Positions 38,050 to 49,966 of a DNA stretch of 64,000 nucleotides are shown here, piece after piece (the stretch's first letter is position 1; each line of letters begins with the position of its first letter). The stretch is from the NCBI GenBank assembly GCA_026936325.1, contig JAPTHN010000154.1, positions 558,001 through 622,000 on the forward strand, given 5' to 3'. The notes below the pieces were generated by a model that saw only the letters and a program-made list of their open reading frames with translations, made no database searches and was not told the DNA's origin. Position numbers and translations under genes: made by a program. This DNA is from Platynereis dumerilii. Lineage: Eukaryota > Annelida > Polychaeta > Phyllodocida > Nereididae.

Positions 38050-38964
38050 GGGGAAGCTTGGGAGAGTTGGGCCGCAGGGAGGGTTGGTCCACCCTGATTT
38101 TTGAGGAAACTAAAAACATTTTCAGAATGCTGCAGCCTCCAAAATTTTATAAAAATAAAAATCTTTCAATGGATGTAAAATTTCTTGCTAATTTGCTTGT
38201 CACGATCTTTAGAGAGACGAAAATTCAAATTTGGAAGAAAAACGGAAAAACTGAGCATGTTATGAGTTTTTAGTTGTCTGTCAGACAACAAGGACTGAGA
38301 AAATTTTCTTTGCCATTCTTGATAGGATTGACTCTTCAGTTGTTATTGACATATTTTGGAAAATTATCAGACAACTGGTTTTGTCATAATTGGGATTTAG
38401 AGAAAAATGGTCGAATGGGGGAGAGTTGGGTATTGCATTTACCCAGATTTATTTTTATTAAGACAGAAGAACTTGTCTAGAGCAATTTTCAACAGAGATT
38501 GAATATTTTTAGGCCTTAATAATTATTCATGGTCTAATAAAATTAGATATCGGGAAATCTAGATGGGGAGAGTTGGGCCATTAGGCCGAGGCTTAAGTCT
38601 GACAGCAAACTAGAGTTGCAAGAGGCCTCAATTCAGGATTAATGACTTCTATGACCACCACACTACAGGTTAAAAATATTATGGCCTCAAGTACAACTTT
38701 ACCGAACCTGATATATTGCAATGGCCCAAGTCTCCCCCCTGAATGGCCCAAGTCTCCACTTGATGGGAGAGTTGGGCCAATTTTTTTCCAATTTTCATAG
38801 GGCTGTAGCTCATATGTTCTTGGGTAAATATCAATGCAAACCTAAAGATATTTTACTGAAATATTTCAAGATACAATACATGCATTAAGCATGTTTATAT
38901 AATAATTACTGTTAGCAGGAGGTGTAAGAATGTAAAAAGTGGCCCAACTCTCCCAAGCTTCCCC
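38050..38964. mobile_element. G-rich TIR element with internal motif array (A-TIR)
   Basis: 915 bp. Exact 24-base TIRs begin ggggaagcttgggagagttg and are flanked by TA (38048-38049, 38965-38966). The core gggagagttggg recurs near 38417, 38565 and 38765, and related inverse copies (ggcccaagtctcc) lie near 38723 and 38745. The frames at 38058-38273 and 38274-38480 are open but show no transposase motif. The arrangement resembles repeated subterminal protein-binding sites. The TIR agrees with that of B-TIR at 19 of 24 bases, and both right ends continue inward as ggccactttt. Confidence 0.9.
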
Positions 38965-38966
38965 TA

Positions 38967-39280
38967 CCAATTGTCATACAATCATGTCAGGTGCTTGTGA
39001 CAATGTCTCTACTGCCATTGTGTCTAATAGCAAAAAGTGCTTTTCAAAAGACTTTGGATATTCCAAATAGCACTATGAGGATATTTGAAAAGATCAAATA
39101 TCCCCAAGATGCTATTTGGATATTTCATCAGACCCTTTTTCATCAGATGATATTCCATCAGATGCTTTGCCTTACCATCTGAAGCTTTGGCTATGGTACT
39201 TTATGCTCTGCTGCTCTATTCTTATGGGTATTGTCCTATTGTGACGTTATGCTATGCAGTAGAGTTGCTGTTCTTTTTCA
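38967..39280. other. short unassigned stretch with a small hairpin
   Basis: Contains an imperfect inverted pair, ccaaatagcactatgagg near 39065 against agatgctatttgg near 39108, and cat-caga repeats near 39127-39180. No gene supported. Confidence 0.5.
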
Positions 39281-40480
39281 GGAAAAACGTGTGATGTTTG
39301 CAGCCCTGACACTCGCTTATGACTAGCAGGAAAATTATGAAACTTTGGGGATATGTCAGTCAATACCTGAATTTTCTCACCTGATTTTCAGAATTCATCT
39401 ACGATTTTTTTAGGAGTCAATAAGGTCTTTTTTTTTTAACATAAAAGATCGCGATTTTCAAGTGTGTCATGCTGCTAACTTTTTTGCAAAACATACAATG
39501 TTCAAAAACCTGACACTCAAATACCATGAGCAGGAAAATTACAAAAGTGGGAAATATTTCAGTAAATACCTGAATTTTATCACCTGATTTTCAGAATTTA
39601 TCTACGGTTTTTGTAGCAGTCATTAGGGCCATTTCTTTAAAGATAAAAGATCGCGATTTTCATGTGCGTCATGCTGCTAACTTTTTTGCTAAACATGCAA
39701 TGTTCAGAGACCTGACACTCAAACACCATGAACAGGAAAACTATGAAAGTTGGAAAATATTTCAGTAAATATCTGAAGTTTATCACCTGCTTTTCAGAAT
39801 TTATCTACGATTTTTTTGAGCAGTCAATAAGGCCGTTTCTGAAAACATAACAGATCGCGATTTTCATGTGCGTCATGCTGCTACCTTTTTTGCAAAACAT
39901 ACGATGTTCAGAGACCTGAGACTCAAATACTATGAATAGGAAAATTATGAAAGTTGGGAAATATTTCATTCAACACCTGAATTTTATCAAATGATTTTCA
40001 GAATTCATCTACGATTTTTTTAGGCAGTCAATAAGGCCGTTTCTATAAACATAAAAGATCGCGATTTTCATTAGTGTCCTGCTGCTAACTTTTTTCAAAA
40101 CATGCAATGTTCAGAGGCCTGAAACTCAAATACTATGTATAGGAAAATTACGAAAGTTGGGAGATATTTTAGTAAACACTTGAATATTATCACCTGTTTT
40201 TCAGAATGCATCTACGATTTTTTAAGCAGTCAAAAAGGCTGTTTCTATAAACATAAAAGATCGCGATTTTCATTTGCGTCATGCTGCTAACTTTTTTGCA
40301 AAACATGCAATGTTCAGATGCCTGAAACTCAAAAACGGTGTATAGGAAAATTATGAAAGTTGGGAGATACCTCAGTCAACAATTTAATTTTCTCATCTGC
40401 TTTTCAGAATTCATCTACAATTTTTTTAAGCAGTCAAAAAGGCCGTTTCTATAAGCGTAACAGATCGCGATTTTCAATGC
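39281..40480. repeat. 203-bp minisatellite, about six units
   Basis: The core gatcgcgattttca occurs at 39447, 39649, 39853, 40057, 40259 and 40463, so spacings are 202, 204, 204, 202 and 204. Each unit also contains ttttttgcaaaacat, gttcag-g-cctgacactca, aggaaaattatgaaagttgg and ttttcagaattcatctacg. The core holds the palindrome atcgcgat. Units differ by scattered substitutions but hardly in length. The open plus-strand frame at 40360-40557 lies partly in it and is not called. Confidence 0.92.
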
Positions 40481-41398
40481 CCTGTTGTGTCGTAGAAGAG
40501 ATGGCAGTCCATGACAGCCCAAAGATCAAACGAAATAGTGTCCCAAATAGTTCCTAACCATGAGACACTATTTGGTGACTATTTGATGTAGAAGAGATGG
40601 CTGTCAAATATATTGTGACAAAGTTTCTAACATAGCACATTAGAACTTTTGGAAAAGATCAGTAGAAAATTTGGCTTGGTTGCTTTTTCTGGATATTTTG
40701 TTAGGGATATTGGCAAAGCATGGTCAGGGGAGTAGATATTCTGACAAAAACCTATTTTAGTGTCTGGCATGAAAAGGCAGCCCGATTTGCAAATTGGGCA
40801 TGTAGAACTATCGGCTGTAACATCAGGGCAACATGTGTTACATCATGCCATGATCATTACATCACCATGTCAATATCACCAAGTCATCACCATGTACAAG
40901 AATGTGTTATTGAAGGACGGATGAAAAAGGTCTTGTCATAAATTACGGATTAATCTGGGAGTATAGGGTAAGGGGCATATGTAACTTAAACAAGATCTCT
41001 GTAGAATGAGATCTGGTCACACCTGTGAGTACCATAATAATTTACTGGGATAACAAAATATCACAAGCATATGTAACTTAAATTTTGAGATTGGAGAAGA
41101 AAAGTCATTTTTTGCAAATAAAATTGGCTGTATTGATATGGTGATCATAAATCGTATTACATTGCTTATTCTAGGAGTGATTTTAGCAGTTAGACATGAA
41201 CTGAAATTTGGAAATGATTTTCGCATGATCTATTTTTAAAGATTATTGTAGCTAAAGGTGGAAACTAAGATTTTCTTCATGTGCTAAATTAAACTTCTTT
41301 CTTAGTGGTATGTGTTGTACCCAAAGTCCATAACCATCAATGAAAACTTTAAGGTCCCAGGATCATGTACACACAGACAAGTACATATAGCCTTTCAC
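40481..41398. other. unassigned stretch
   Basis: The word gtagaagagatggc occurs twice (about 40492 and 40590), and gcatatgtaacttaaa twice (about 40976 and 41068). No gene, TIR or tandem array supported. Confidence 0.45.
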
Positions 41399-41534
41399 CT
41401 GGACTGCAACTTGTCTTGGAGGAACCATGTTAACAAGCTCTACAGTTATGTCGGCTAGTGACTAGGTGTCCTCCGCAGGTTTACAGATTTCTGTGACGAG
41501 GAAGCAGCTCTTATTCTTTATTATGCTCATATAT
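41399..41534 (+). mobile_element. decayed LINE reverse-transcriptase fragment
   Basis: Read from 41399, the frame gives LDCNLSWRNHVNKLYSYVG, two stop codons, then LGVLRRFTDFCDEEAALILY. This matches the conserved layout downstream of the catalytic core in many non-LTR reverse transcriptases: a LD-x-LSW-xx-H-x-x-K block, then LG-x-LRR, then a LYY-type segment. The upstream part (from about 41310) is too decayed to read and no catalytic box is visible, so it is a dead fragment of a few hundred bases. The clade (CR1, Jockey, RTE or other) cannot be assigned. Confidence 0.65.
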
Positions 41535-41559
41535 AATGATATATTCTTAAACAACTCCA

Positions 41560-41850
41560 ATACAACAGGAACTTCAATGTGGTTGTACCAACATTGGGAC
41601 AGCATCTTGACAACGTTGCAATGTTGGTGTAGATCAAGCAGAATTGTATCATAGAAATTACGTTGTCACAATGTTGTGAAAAATATGACGTTACCATGCG
41701 ACATTGTAGCGACATTGTGGCAACATTGTGGCAACATTGTGGTGACATTGCAACATTGTTGCAACATTGTTGCAACACTGTTGCAACATTGTGGCAACGT
41801 AATACATAGAAAAGTCTCAATGTGCGGCATTGTGTGGCAACGTCATTTCT
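41560..41850. repeat. short-period repeat of the (gcaacattgtt) type
   Basis: The words caacattgtgg, caacattgttg and gacattgtgg repeat with 9-12-base spacing, densest at 41700-41800, with inverse copies (acaacgttgcaatgttg) near 41605-41630. The matching open frames on both strands are products of the repeat. Confidence 0.75.
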
Positions 41851-41859
41851 TCCATACAT

Positions 41860-42850
41860 TTCTAGCTGACAACAAAGGAGCCCTCCACCAATCAGAAACT
41901 TTTAACGTAAAGTATGTAATGTGCCTTGGATGGACCAAAGGGCTTCAACCTACAATTGAAAAGCTGATATAAAAGAGGGATAAAAACACAATGGAGATGA
42001 CCGACGACTGCATACAGCGTGGTTATATAGCACAATCACCATACTTTAAAACACATTTCTCATGTCAATCTTATCTGGCTGCACCGCCTATAATAATCCT
42101 GTAATAATGCTATGCAATACAAATTTATTCTATGCCATCCCCCCATTTTTCTCACTGTGGGCCTTGGCACTTCTAAACAGTGTTTCCACCTTGTTTTTTA
42201 AAATGTGGTACATGCCATAAATGTTCCAATAAAAATATGACTAATCATATAGTGATATGATCTATATATAAATAGTTGTATGTTATTTATAGGCCAACAA
42301 TCAGAAAATTAATCATTACAGTCATGACATCGAAAATAAATGTCTCTGCCATTTAAATGTTGTCCATAATTGTCATGAAATTTACATTAGGTCCATTTAA
42401 TGGAATTCAATATCATGAATTTGCATGAATCAGTATGCACCTGTCCTGAAAAATCACAAACTATAAAGTCATGTGTCGTCTCTGCACGTGGACACACAGT
42501 CTCAAGACATTGTTCTGGACAATGTTGGATGGCAATGATGACGTCGAGATTTCTTACATTGATGTCTGCCAGATCAGCCCAGTCTGTCATTGGTGGAAAC
42601 CTCAAATACATAGGTAGACAATACAATGTGGTTCCAAGGGCTAATCGGAGACTGAGACTCTGCAAGTGTCCAAACTATGAACTTGCCACTGCACAAGCAT
42701 GTAAAAGAACTAAAATATGACATTGTTCCACTCAGCACAGAAGAGCAATAAGAACTTGTCTATTTAATTAGCACATAATGACTGTCACTACTTATATGTT
42801 TCTCACACTTGTAATTAACTTTATTATATTACTACAGATGATATACCTTA
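41860..42850. other. unassigned stretch with overlapping open frames
   Basis: Both strands are open over about 42390-42720: a minus frame with PMTDWADLADINVRNLDVII and a plus frame with IGRQYNVVPRANRRLRLCKC. The local CpG and GC content is higher than around it. No domain or convincing splice sites were recognised, so neither is called as a gene. Confidence 0.4.
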
Positions 42851-43512
42851 GGGACGGACGCAGGGGGGGGGGCTGGGGGATAGTCCAGAGCATTTTTTAA
42901 GGATTTTCGACTGGGAGACCTACGGAACACGGCAGCGCCATGATGCGCGATATCTGTCAATCAGCTGAATATACATTTATAAGATATAACGCGTAATGAC
43001 ATGCTTGCATAAGGGGTTTTGAACTGTTGATCTGACTGCTAATTTAGGCTTTTGGCCGATTTCCATCTAAACAAATTAGACAAATTTTAATTTATGAGAA
43101 TTGGAAATCAGAAAGATGGTGTTAGCAGAAGTTAATTGCGAAGACAATAGTAGTTAAAGAATAGTTTTTGATATGGAAAAAGTAGAAAAACGTGATAATG
43201 CACCCAAACAAAAAAAAATAAAAACATGGAAAACAAAATGTAGTTTTAAAGAGAGTTACTGGGAAAATTGGTCTCCCAGTGATGCCATTTTGGCCATGAC
43301 TGGGAGACCAAACCTGTCCACTGGGAGACCAAATGGTCTCCCAGTTACTATGTTAAAAAAATGCACTGGGGGATACACCCCCCCCCCCCCACCAGACCAA
43401 AGTTTATATATTTTCATTTGTTAATTTCATCAGCACGCAGTCACGTTATGTCGCGAGCTACGATTTGCGACGCGATAGCTCGATTGACCCTCCCACTGGA
43501 ATTTTCTGGATC
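42851..43512. repeat. cluster of direct and inverted ctgggagacc motifs
   Basis: The word actgggagacc occurs near 42910, 43298 and 43320, and its inverse ggtctcccagt near 43270 and 43335. The pair at 43320-43345 forms a near-perfect palindrome with 12-base arms and a 2-base centre. A further ggatctcccag lies near 43509. The left side starts with a G run (gacggacgcagggggggg, 42855) and a C run sits at 43379-43391. The layout resembles the internal motif arrays of A-TIR and its relatives, but I could not find matching ends or a TSD. Confidence 0.55.
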
Positions 43513-44311
43513 TCCCAGATATACCTCATGTACTGAGAGTAAATATTCATATATGTACATATATTATATATAATAAAAATTATTCTTGTCATTTTGCAAA
43601 AATCTTCCATGTGGCCAGCATCTGCGTCGCAGACAGTTTACATTACAGAAACTAATGTTGTATTGTTGCAACTGGGCAATTCCGTAAAGTCATCAACCAA
43701 TCAGTCAAAATTTCAACATTGACATAGGTATGCGTTATTGGAGCCTCAATGTGCCAAAATAAGTCTTTTTTCGGGTTCAGAAAAAATCAATTGATTATTT
43801 CATTTGGGTTTCAAAGCGCAAAATCTGGGCATATCTATATATTTTTTTTGATCTCTTGTTATCCTATACTCTCAGACGGATCAACATGGTTCAGGACCGA
43901 TGGGCTACCATCTTTCTTGACAGAAAATGTGTTTTCTCATCTTTCTCCCTAGTTTGATCTATGTGAACCTTATTTATTTTATAGAAAATTACACTGGCTA
44001 AAAGGGCGCACATTTGATTTGTCTGAATGATCAATTATTCTTCAGGCGGTTCATCTGTCCCCACTCTACAGTCTCCCCCAGGCCATAGCATCTGTTTTTC
44101 TAATTTACACATGCAGCCTTTTGCTCAGTGTATTTTATTTCATGCTTGAAGATATTAAGATGGATCACATAAGGTAGATGCTCAAACACATAAGACATTC
44201 TTCGCTGAGCAAGCAAAAACCTAATTGTGTGAACACTTGCGATGCGTAAATGATGACTCCCATAATTGTGAGGAAGTGCATAAGAATTGGAAAACCCGGC
44301 ATGGAATATTT
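43513..44311. other. unassigned AT-rich stretch
   Basis: No gene, tandem repeat or TIR pair supported. The 44250-44540 frame runs across the edge of duplicated segment S1 and is not called. Confidence 0.45.
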
Positions 44312-46299
44312 CAAGCTCAAAACAAAGATGAACACTGTATATATATATATAATTATAAATATTATTTATTCACATAATGTTGAAAATTGGTACAATTTTT
44401 ATGGAGTAGAAATTAAAAGTATAAAAGCAATGGCAACTAAAATCAACCAAAGCAATAATACGAAAATTAAAAACTACAATTACAAAAAGAAAGGAAAAAA
44501 AGGAGAAAATTGCAGTGACTTAGGTGACACACACTCCTGACTTAAATTTTATCCTGAAAGACCTAAATTGCTTCAAATTTTCATGTTGACAACTTGACAA
44601 GGCCACATTCATAGTGAAAAGAAAAAAAAAGAAAGTTGGTGAAACAATTACAGCTGTGTTATTTGGCATCATCTTGGAGAAGTGTGGGCTCAATCAATAA
44701 TGTTTTGCAAAACTGCAAAGGCTATACAATTTCAAGGAAAGGGAGGCATAACAGGAGCAAGCTCTTACTCAGCATTTTCCATCTGTTGTTTTTAATCCAA
44801 ATTTATTTGCACTTTTTGTGTGGTTACATCTCGGTTATCTTGTATGAGAGTGAAATGCAGTAATTATTCTAGTATACATAACATGTAGCACCATTTGTAT
44901 TGGTTGACACTAACACGATTCTCCACTTGATGCACCCACATTCACAAATTGCAATTGACACAAAAAAATATGAAATTGCAAAATAACAACAATATGGAAA
45001 TGTGAACACAAAAAATTGAAATTACACCATATCCGCACAAAAGAAAAAAAGGAAAACACTTTTTGTGAGACTGAGGCATTTAATGAAATGGCTTATGTAA
45101 TAATTGCTGTAAAAACAAGTATAAGGAAAACATGTTGACGCATTTCTACTTTTAAAGTCATATATCAATGAGGAGTTAACAAACTTTTAAGCTTGGAAGC
45201 ACTTTGAAAAGTTTGATGAATATAAAAATTTATCCCATGCCCTCTGGAGAGCCTTGAAGCAATTTGGAACTTCTATCTTATTGGTTCCTCATATATTCTG
45301 ATTCTTTTGCTTCAAGTATAAGCAAAGTGTTGGATTAATGGGTAAAATGAGTCGTTATCAGCTCTATGTCATGACTCCTGGCAATAATACATTATAGCAG
45401 TAAGTATACGGCTACACGCCTTGCTCACGAATATGGCTCAAAAGCGTTTATGTGACATATATCTGCACAACTCACAAGGAGAACTCATCCCGGTCTCAGA
45501 AGTGACTTACGCTTTACAGTTTAAGGGGGCGTATAGATGAGTGCAATTGGACTGAAGAGTAATATTATTATAGAGCGGTAAGCGAGAGCTATTTGATACT
45601 TGATAGGCGGCAAATTGCGATTGTTTAACAATCGTTCCAACACTATACATAGTCGACTTTGGTTGTGTACATATATATTTGAAAAATATGGTAGTTGAAG
45701 GCTTTAGATAAAAGGTTTGATTGCCATATTGTTGTTTGCAGAGTGTAAATGTATAGCTATTAGCACAGCTTTTTCAGACATGCTTTCGTAAAAATAGAAA
45801 ACAAATTTATAATTGCTCAAACTAACAACACCCAAAAGTAATTTATTAAACATGTAAGCATATATATCATATTAATAGGTTTAGAACATTCTTCAAAATT
45901 ATTCCGTACATTAACTCACTGTTAACCTAAATTTTACTGAATTTCAGTTAATTGAATGTTTTACGCGCAGAGGGCGGCGTATAATCACTGCAATTGCAGC
46001 CACACCACAATCGAACAAAATTTAGTTATTAAAGACCTAGATCAGCAGACCTAATAAATTTGGACAAAATACAGCATTGTGGGTATCAGCTAGAGACATG
46101 CTTACCACTCTTTCAAAAAATCAACTCACAAGCAAGCTTAGGATGGCTAAATATACATTTGTAAAGGCACTGGCACATTTTTCTTGTAGTTTCAAGTCGG
46201 TGTCAACAACTTCGAATTTGGAATGTTTCTTTTGCAGTATAAATTATTACTAATTTACAGAAAGATGATGATAGCAAAACCTACCAAGATTATTGGATG
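44312..46299. repeat. duplicated segment S, copy S1 (uninterrupted)
   Basis: About 1988 bp matching 49967-60949 in the same orientation: 44312-45110 to 49967-50745, 45127-46000 to 52504-53330, 46030-46140 to 53865-53998, and 46135-46299 to 60809-60949. Start word tcaagctcaaaacaaag; end word ctaccaagattattggat. Neither end shows a TIR or TSD, so it may be a segmental duplication or an unrecognised dispersed element. No gene in it. Confidence 0.85.
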
Positions 46300-46840
46300 C
46301 TGTGCATGTGTATATATGTTATATTAAACCGGAAGTACAGAAAGAGCAAGGTCTGTCAAAAGCTTGTTCACGTGATCTGCAATGATCTAGAACATCCAAG
46401 AGCATGATAGCTTGGCGCCACCTGTTGGACTTCAAAAAGGAGTCAACCGGTATTGGAGATCAATGCATACTCCCACTACCCAGAGATGTGACGGTTGGAA
46501 CCTGCTGAGATGATGCAATACATTGTCTGAAAAGGTCTTTTACAGGAATCATGTGTAACTCACATTAAGCTTTTGTCAAAGATTGCGTCAATATGTTTCA
46601 GGCTGCAGCGTCTTTGCGTTTCTTGTTTATAGCTTGGAATTTTTTGTGTCCCTTTTTCATTGCGCTATATAAAACAAGTGATGCTATTTATAGAAATAAA
46701 AGAGAATTATTGGTGCAGCTGGCAATTTTAAAAAAAGTAACATTTCAGAAATCTATTGTTGATTTGTTTAATGAAGGGACTAACCTTTTTGTCTTTGGAG
46801 GTGAAGGCCTCTGCTACATTGTTATCGTATGTACACAGGT
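46300..46840. other. unassigned stretch
   Basis: Includes the first part of the 179-codon plus frame 46593-47132, the longest in the window after the array frames are considered. It runs through G and C tracts and a transposon end, and is not called. Confidence 0.45.
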
Positions 46841-47099
46841 CCGAACTTATAGCCTCATGGTTGGGGGGGGGTGTGGTTGCACCCTTGGGGCCCCCTTCCC
46901 TGGACTCTTTGGGCCCCCTTGCAGATGTAACTTAACCGTGCTGAAAAAAGGGGTGCGCTGGAGCATGTGTCTTTCAATAAAAATGATAATCCTCTCGATA
47001 AGAAAAATTTTGGGAGTACATCAAAATATGTATGCCCTCCAAAATGGGGTTCACATCAAGAAATTGTTTGCTTCCAAGGTGCTCCCCCTTCAGACTCCC

Positions 47100-47114
47100 C
47101 TAGTTACGCCACTG
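47100..47114. mobile_element. possible hAT-type right terminus
   Basis: The word ctagttacgccactg is the inverse of cagtggcgtaactag, a terminus seen on many animal hAT-type non-autonomous elements (general knowledge). The G/C-run DNA at 46860-46925 may belong to it. I found no matching left end, so the element is at best partial. Confidence 0.35.
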
Positions 47115-47124
47115 AATAAACCTA

Positions 47125-47241
47125 ATGTTTAAGAGTGCTTGCTTGCGCAACCACTGGTTCTGAGGGCGTTGTTTCGAATCCCACCTTGGAACTCAATTTA
47201 GTCCGAGCCCATGGGATATTAAATGGAGATGGGTTGTATCC
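47125..47241 (+). mobile_element. tRNA-derived SINE 1, 5' part
   Basis: Carries tgcgcaaccactggttctga and then the internal-promoter B-box-like word gtttcgaatccc, typical of a tRNA-derived SINE head. The body stops at 47241, where element I1 is inserted, and resumes at 48871. The left end and a TSD were not resolved. Confidence 0.55.
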
Positions 47242-48866
47242 GGGTCAAAATTTGATAAGTCTGAAATTCTTGTCTCCGGTGTTTAACAATAATTCATGAT
47301 AGCAGGAAGACCAATAGAGGACCTCTTGTTGTCATTTTTCATAGACAAGGATATTAGCAAAACTTTTAACACAAAAAATATGCGGCAGAATATCTTTATC
47401 CCATCCAAAAATAGCATTGAAGTGGCCTACCCCCTGAAAATGGCCTGTCTCCAACAACATTTTCTTTGAAAGATCGTATCACAATAACTAGTACAATATC
47501 CTAATTCAATTAAACTCTTCCATACATGGAGACTTGACTGTCAGTCTTCTAAAATCTAGTCACCAATAGCTGAAATAATATTCTGTATAAGAGCAGGAGG
47601 TTGTTATGTCAATGTCTCCAATATTGGGTCATTAGCATTGCGCCGGATTTGCTTCTTAATAAAAATTAAACGGACACACATTCTGTGAGAAAACTTTGTG
47701 TCTGATGTTGTCTGAGAACCCAAGAAAATAACTGAACTATCTGTAGCTCTGTATCATTTATGTAAACCAACATATTAGAGTATTTCTGTTGGCATATCAG
47801 TTGTCCTATCTCAATTTGTCATTAGCAAACGCCTTGCTACTCTATTTTGACTACATATTTCTTGACCAAAATCACTGTGAACATGTTTCTGGTGTTCATA
47901 AGATCATTGCATGCACATATTGCCAGACTGCCAGTTTTCCACTGGTCCCTGCAAAGATTTTTACTGTAATTATCATAAGCATCACACTGTCATTAGCTTC
48001 ATGTCAAAAATGGCTTATAAATTACCTTTACCTTACTAAAATTTTGTTGCAGGTGACTGGAGTTGAAATCAGTTGAATATATGTTATCAATGAATGTTTC
48101 AACAGACTATTACATAACATTTTTGCATTTGACTTGCATCTGACATGCTTAGTATGAAGTTGAAGCTTCTCTGAAACTACTAACCAAATATGGAGTAATA
48201 TGGAGTGCCAGTAAGATTTTACCATTGCCTAGTATCTGAATATGGTTTAGTAAAGACACTGGGCATTGGAGGAAGTAGTTGAGATCATCTTTATTATTCA
48301 GAATCCAAACTATTGATGAAACGAGTATTTTTGTTTGTTTTTGTAAATTTCTGGTTCAAGGACATGTTCTATCTCAATGACTATTGGTCATAGAGACCTG
48401 AAATATAGCTCAATGTGTGCAGAAAAGCCACTTTCCTATTTGTTGGTAATTCATTATTCAGCTCTAAGTGGTACGGATTTCAAGTTATAGACATGATGCG
48501 AATGACACACACATTTGGTATTTTAATTGATCAAATGCAGTTTCTCAAAAATAATTGGCACTAGAGACCTGGAACTTGGCCCAAAATGTGTAAGCAACTT
48601 GCCTAATCATTGGCAATAGACTGTTTAGCCTGAAGTGGTTAGGATTTTTAGGTAGAAGTGTGATTTTAATGACAATCAAAATTAAACATTACACCTATGT
48701 TTATCACCTCAGTACAGATCAGCAGGGCATTTCGACCCTTGGACATGAAAGTGCAGTGATAGCTGAATGTTTGACCCATCCAACGCAAACTTTAAAAGAC
48801 ATTTCTGGAACGAAAAATTTTCAAAATTTTTTCAGCCGAAATTTCAAGGTTTTCAAATTTTGACCC
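47242..48866 (+). mobile_element. TIR element with 4-bp TSD, copy I1
   Basis: 1625 bp. The ends are gggtcaaaatttgataag and the inverse of gggtcaaaatttgaaaac; ATCC flanks both sides (47238-47241, 48867-48870). A second copy in inverse orientation is I2 (57033-60744). The frame 47789-48076 is largely shared with I2 (SYLNLSLANALLLYFDYIF), but the two differ by frame-breaking indels, and no transposase motif is seen. A 4-bp TSD would fit Sola1 or Chapaev-like families; unproven. Confidence 0.9.
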
Positions 48867-48870
48867 ATCC

Positions 48871-49375
48871 AGTGTTCTGTGCTGGGGCAACTGAAAGACC
48901 CAGGGCATCCCTGAATTAATGGAGTATGTGCTCGACTCCCATGCAGTCTTCTCATAAGGGACCGTTCAGAATTTATGACTGGGGGGGTGGGAGTTTTGCT
49001 GGAACTTCCGGTCAAAAATTGATACCCCCCCCTTGAGTTTCACGTGGATTTTTAGTACCCCACCTTAGGATTCACGCGTATTTTTAGTACCCCCCTTGAC
49101 ATACTAAAGCAATACACACATATATACTGTTAGACACGGCCACGCGTACAGATTCGCATCATTTTGCGAACTTTTGTGCGTAAAAAAGTCCAAATAAAAT
49201 GAGCTTATGCCCATTTTTCAACATTTTTTCTCTGTTAAAATTTCTTATCCCCCCTTGGAAGTGTTGTCAAAAATTAAAACTCCCCCTTGAAAAACGTGTG
49301 AAAAGTTAGTACCCCCTCGGCCAAAACTCCCACCCCCCCCCAGTCATAAATTCTGAACGGTCCCTAAATCATCAT
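48871..49375 (+). mobile_element. tRNA-derived SINE 1, 3' part (split by G1)
   Basis: The body continues agtgttctgtgctggggcaa to ctcataa at 48957, is broken by element G1 (48958-49364), and ends with an aatcatcatcatt tail at about 49367-49379. Removing I1 and G1 leaves a SINE of roughly 220 bases with a simple-repeat tail. It is older than both insertions. Confidence 0.5.
48958..49364. mobile_element. PIF/Harbinger-like MITE, copy G1
   Basis: 407 bp. TIRs begin gggaccgttcagaatttatg and run through a G tract into gtgggagttttg; the right end mirrors them. TAA flanks both sides (48955-48957, 49365-49367). A 3-bp TWA target and a GGG start fit PIF/Harbinger (inference). Internal words tagtacccc and ccccccttga recur. 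Non-coding. Confidence 0.85.
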
Positions 49376-49379
49376 CATT

Positions 49380-49966
49380 GGCGATCACCAACGTTGGAGG
49401 GTGCTACGGCATGGGAAACTTGGGCAAAGTTCCTGTATCCCCTGCCCATGGGTGCTGCTCTGTGGCTGCCTGGAGCTCTATTCAGTGGAAGGCTCACCTC
49501 AAATTTCCCCACAAATACAAAATTACATTTCAGACTGTGACTTCTTTTAAACCTCATACACTGCATGTCAATGCCTTAGTTTTGTTCAAATCTATTCTTC
49601 AAGATCAATTCCATCATATAAATATATGAAATTGCAAACTTGTAGGAACACAACTGCCCTGCTGCATCCCAGAAAGAGTAAGACAAAAGTTATGTATGGT
49701 AAAGAAAAATATCAAGATTCGAAGTGTTGTAGCTTACAAGCCCTCTATCTTGCTTCAATTTAAAATGTTAGAAATATTATCATAGTATTTTGGGCGTGTT
49801 GGGATAATTGAAACTCTCAAAAAGATGAAATTTTTTTTGAAAAGGTAATTTTGAGAATTTGTGCTGAAATCATTGACATAGGGCCTAAGTCCTGTCAATC
49901 TAGGATTATACCCGCCGGGGCCGCCACAAATTGCAAATATAACCAAACCAATTTTTTCTCCACCAT
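49380..49966. other. unassigned stretch
   Basis: The plus frame 49378-49629 and minus frame 49375-49566 overlap and show no domain. The stretch is slightly less AT-rich at 49380-49500. No repeat or TIR supported. Confidence 0.4.

Noticed and set aside
41676-41972. 98-codon repetitive protein (and its opposite-strand partner)
   Set aside because: The frame is created by the caacattgt short-period repeat; both strands are open for that reason.
46593-47132. 179-codon plus-strand open frame as a gene
   Set aside because: It has no domain, runs through G/C homopolymer tracts and ends inside a hAT-like terminus and the SINE edge, and its composition is that of chance reading.
47125-47180. A tRNA gene
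   Set aside because: Only a B-box-like word and a partial arm are present; the body continues as a SINE with a simple-repeat tail. The same holds at 59699-59760.
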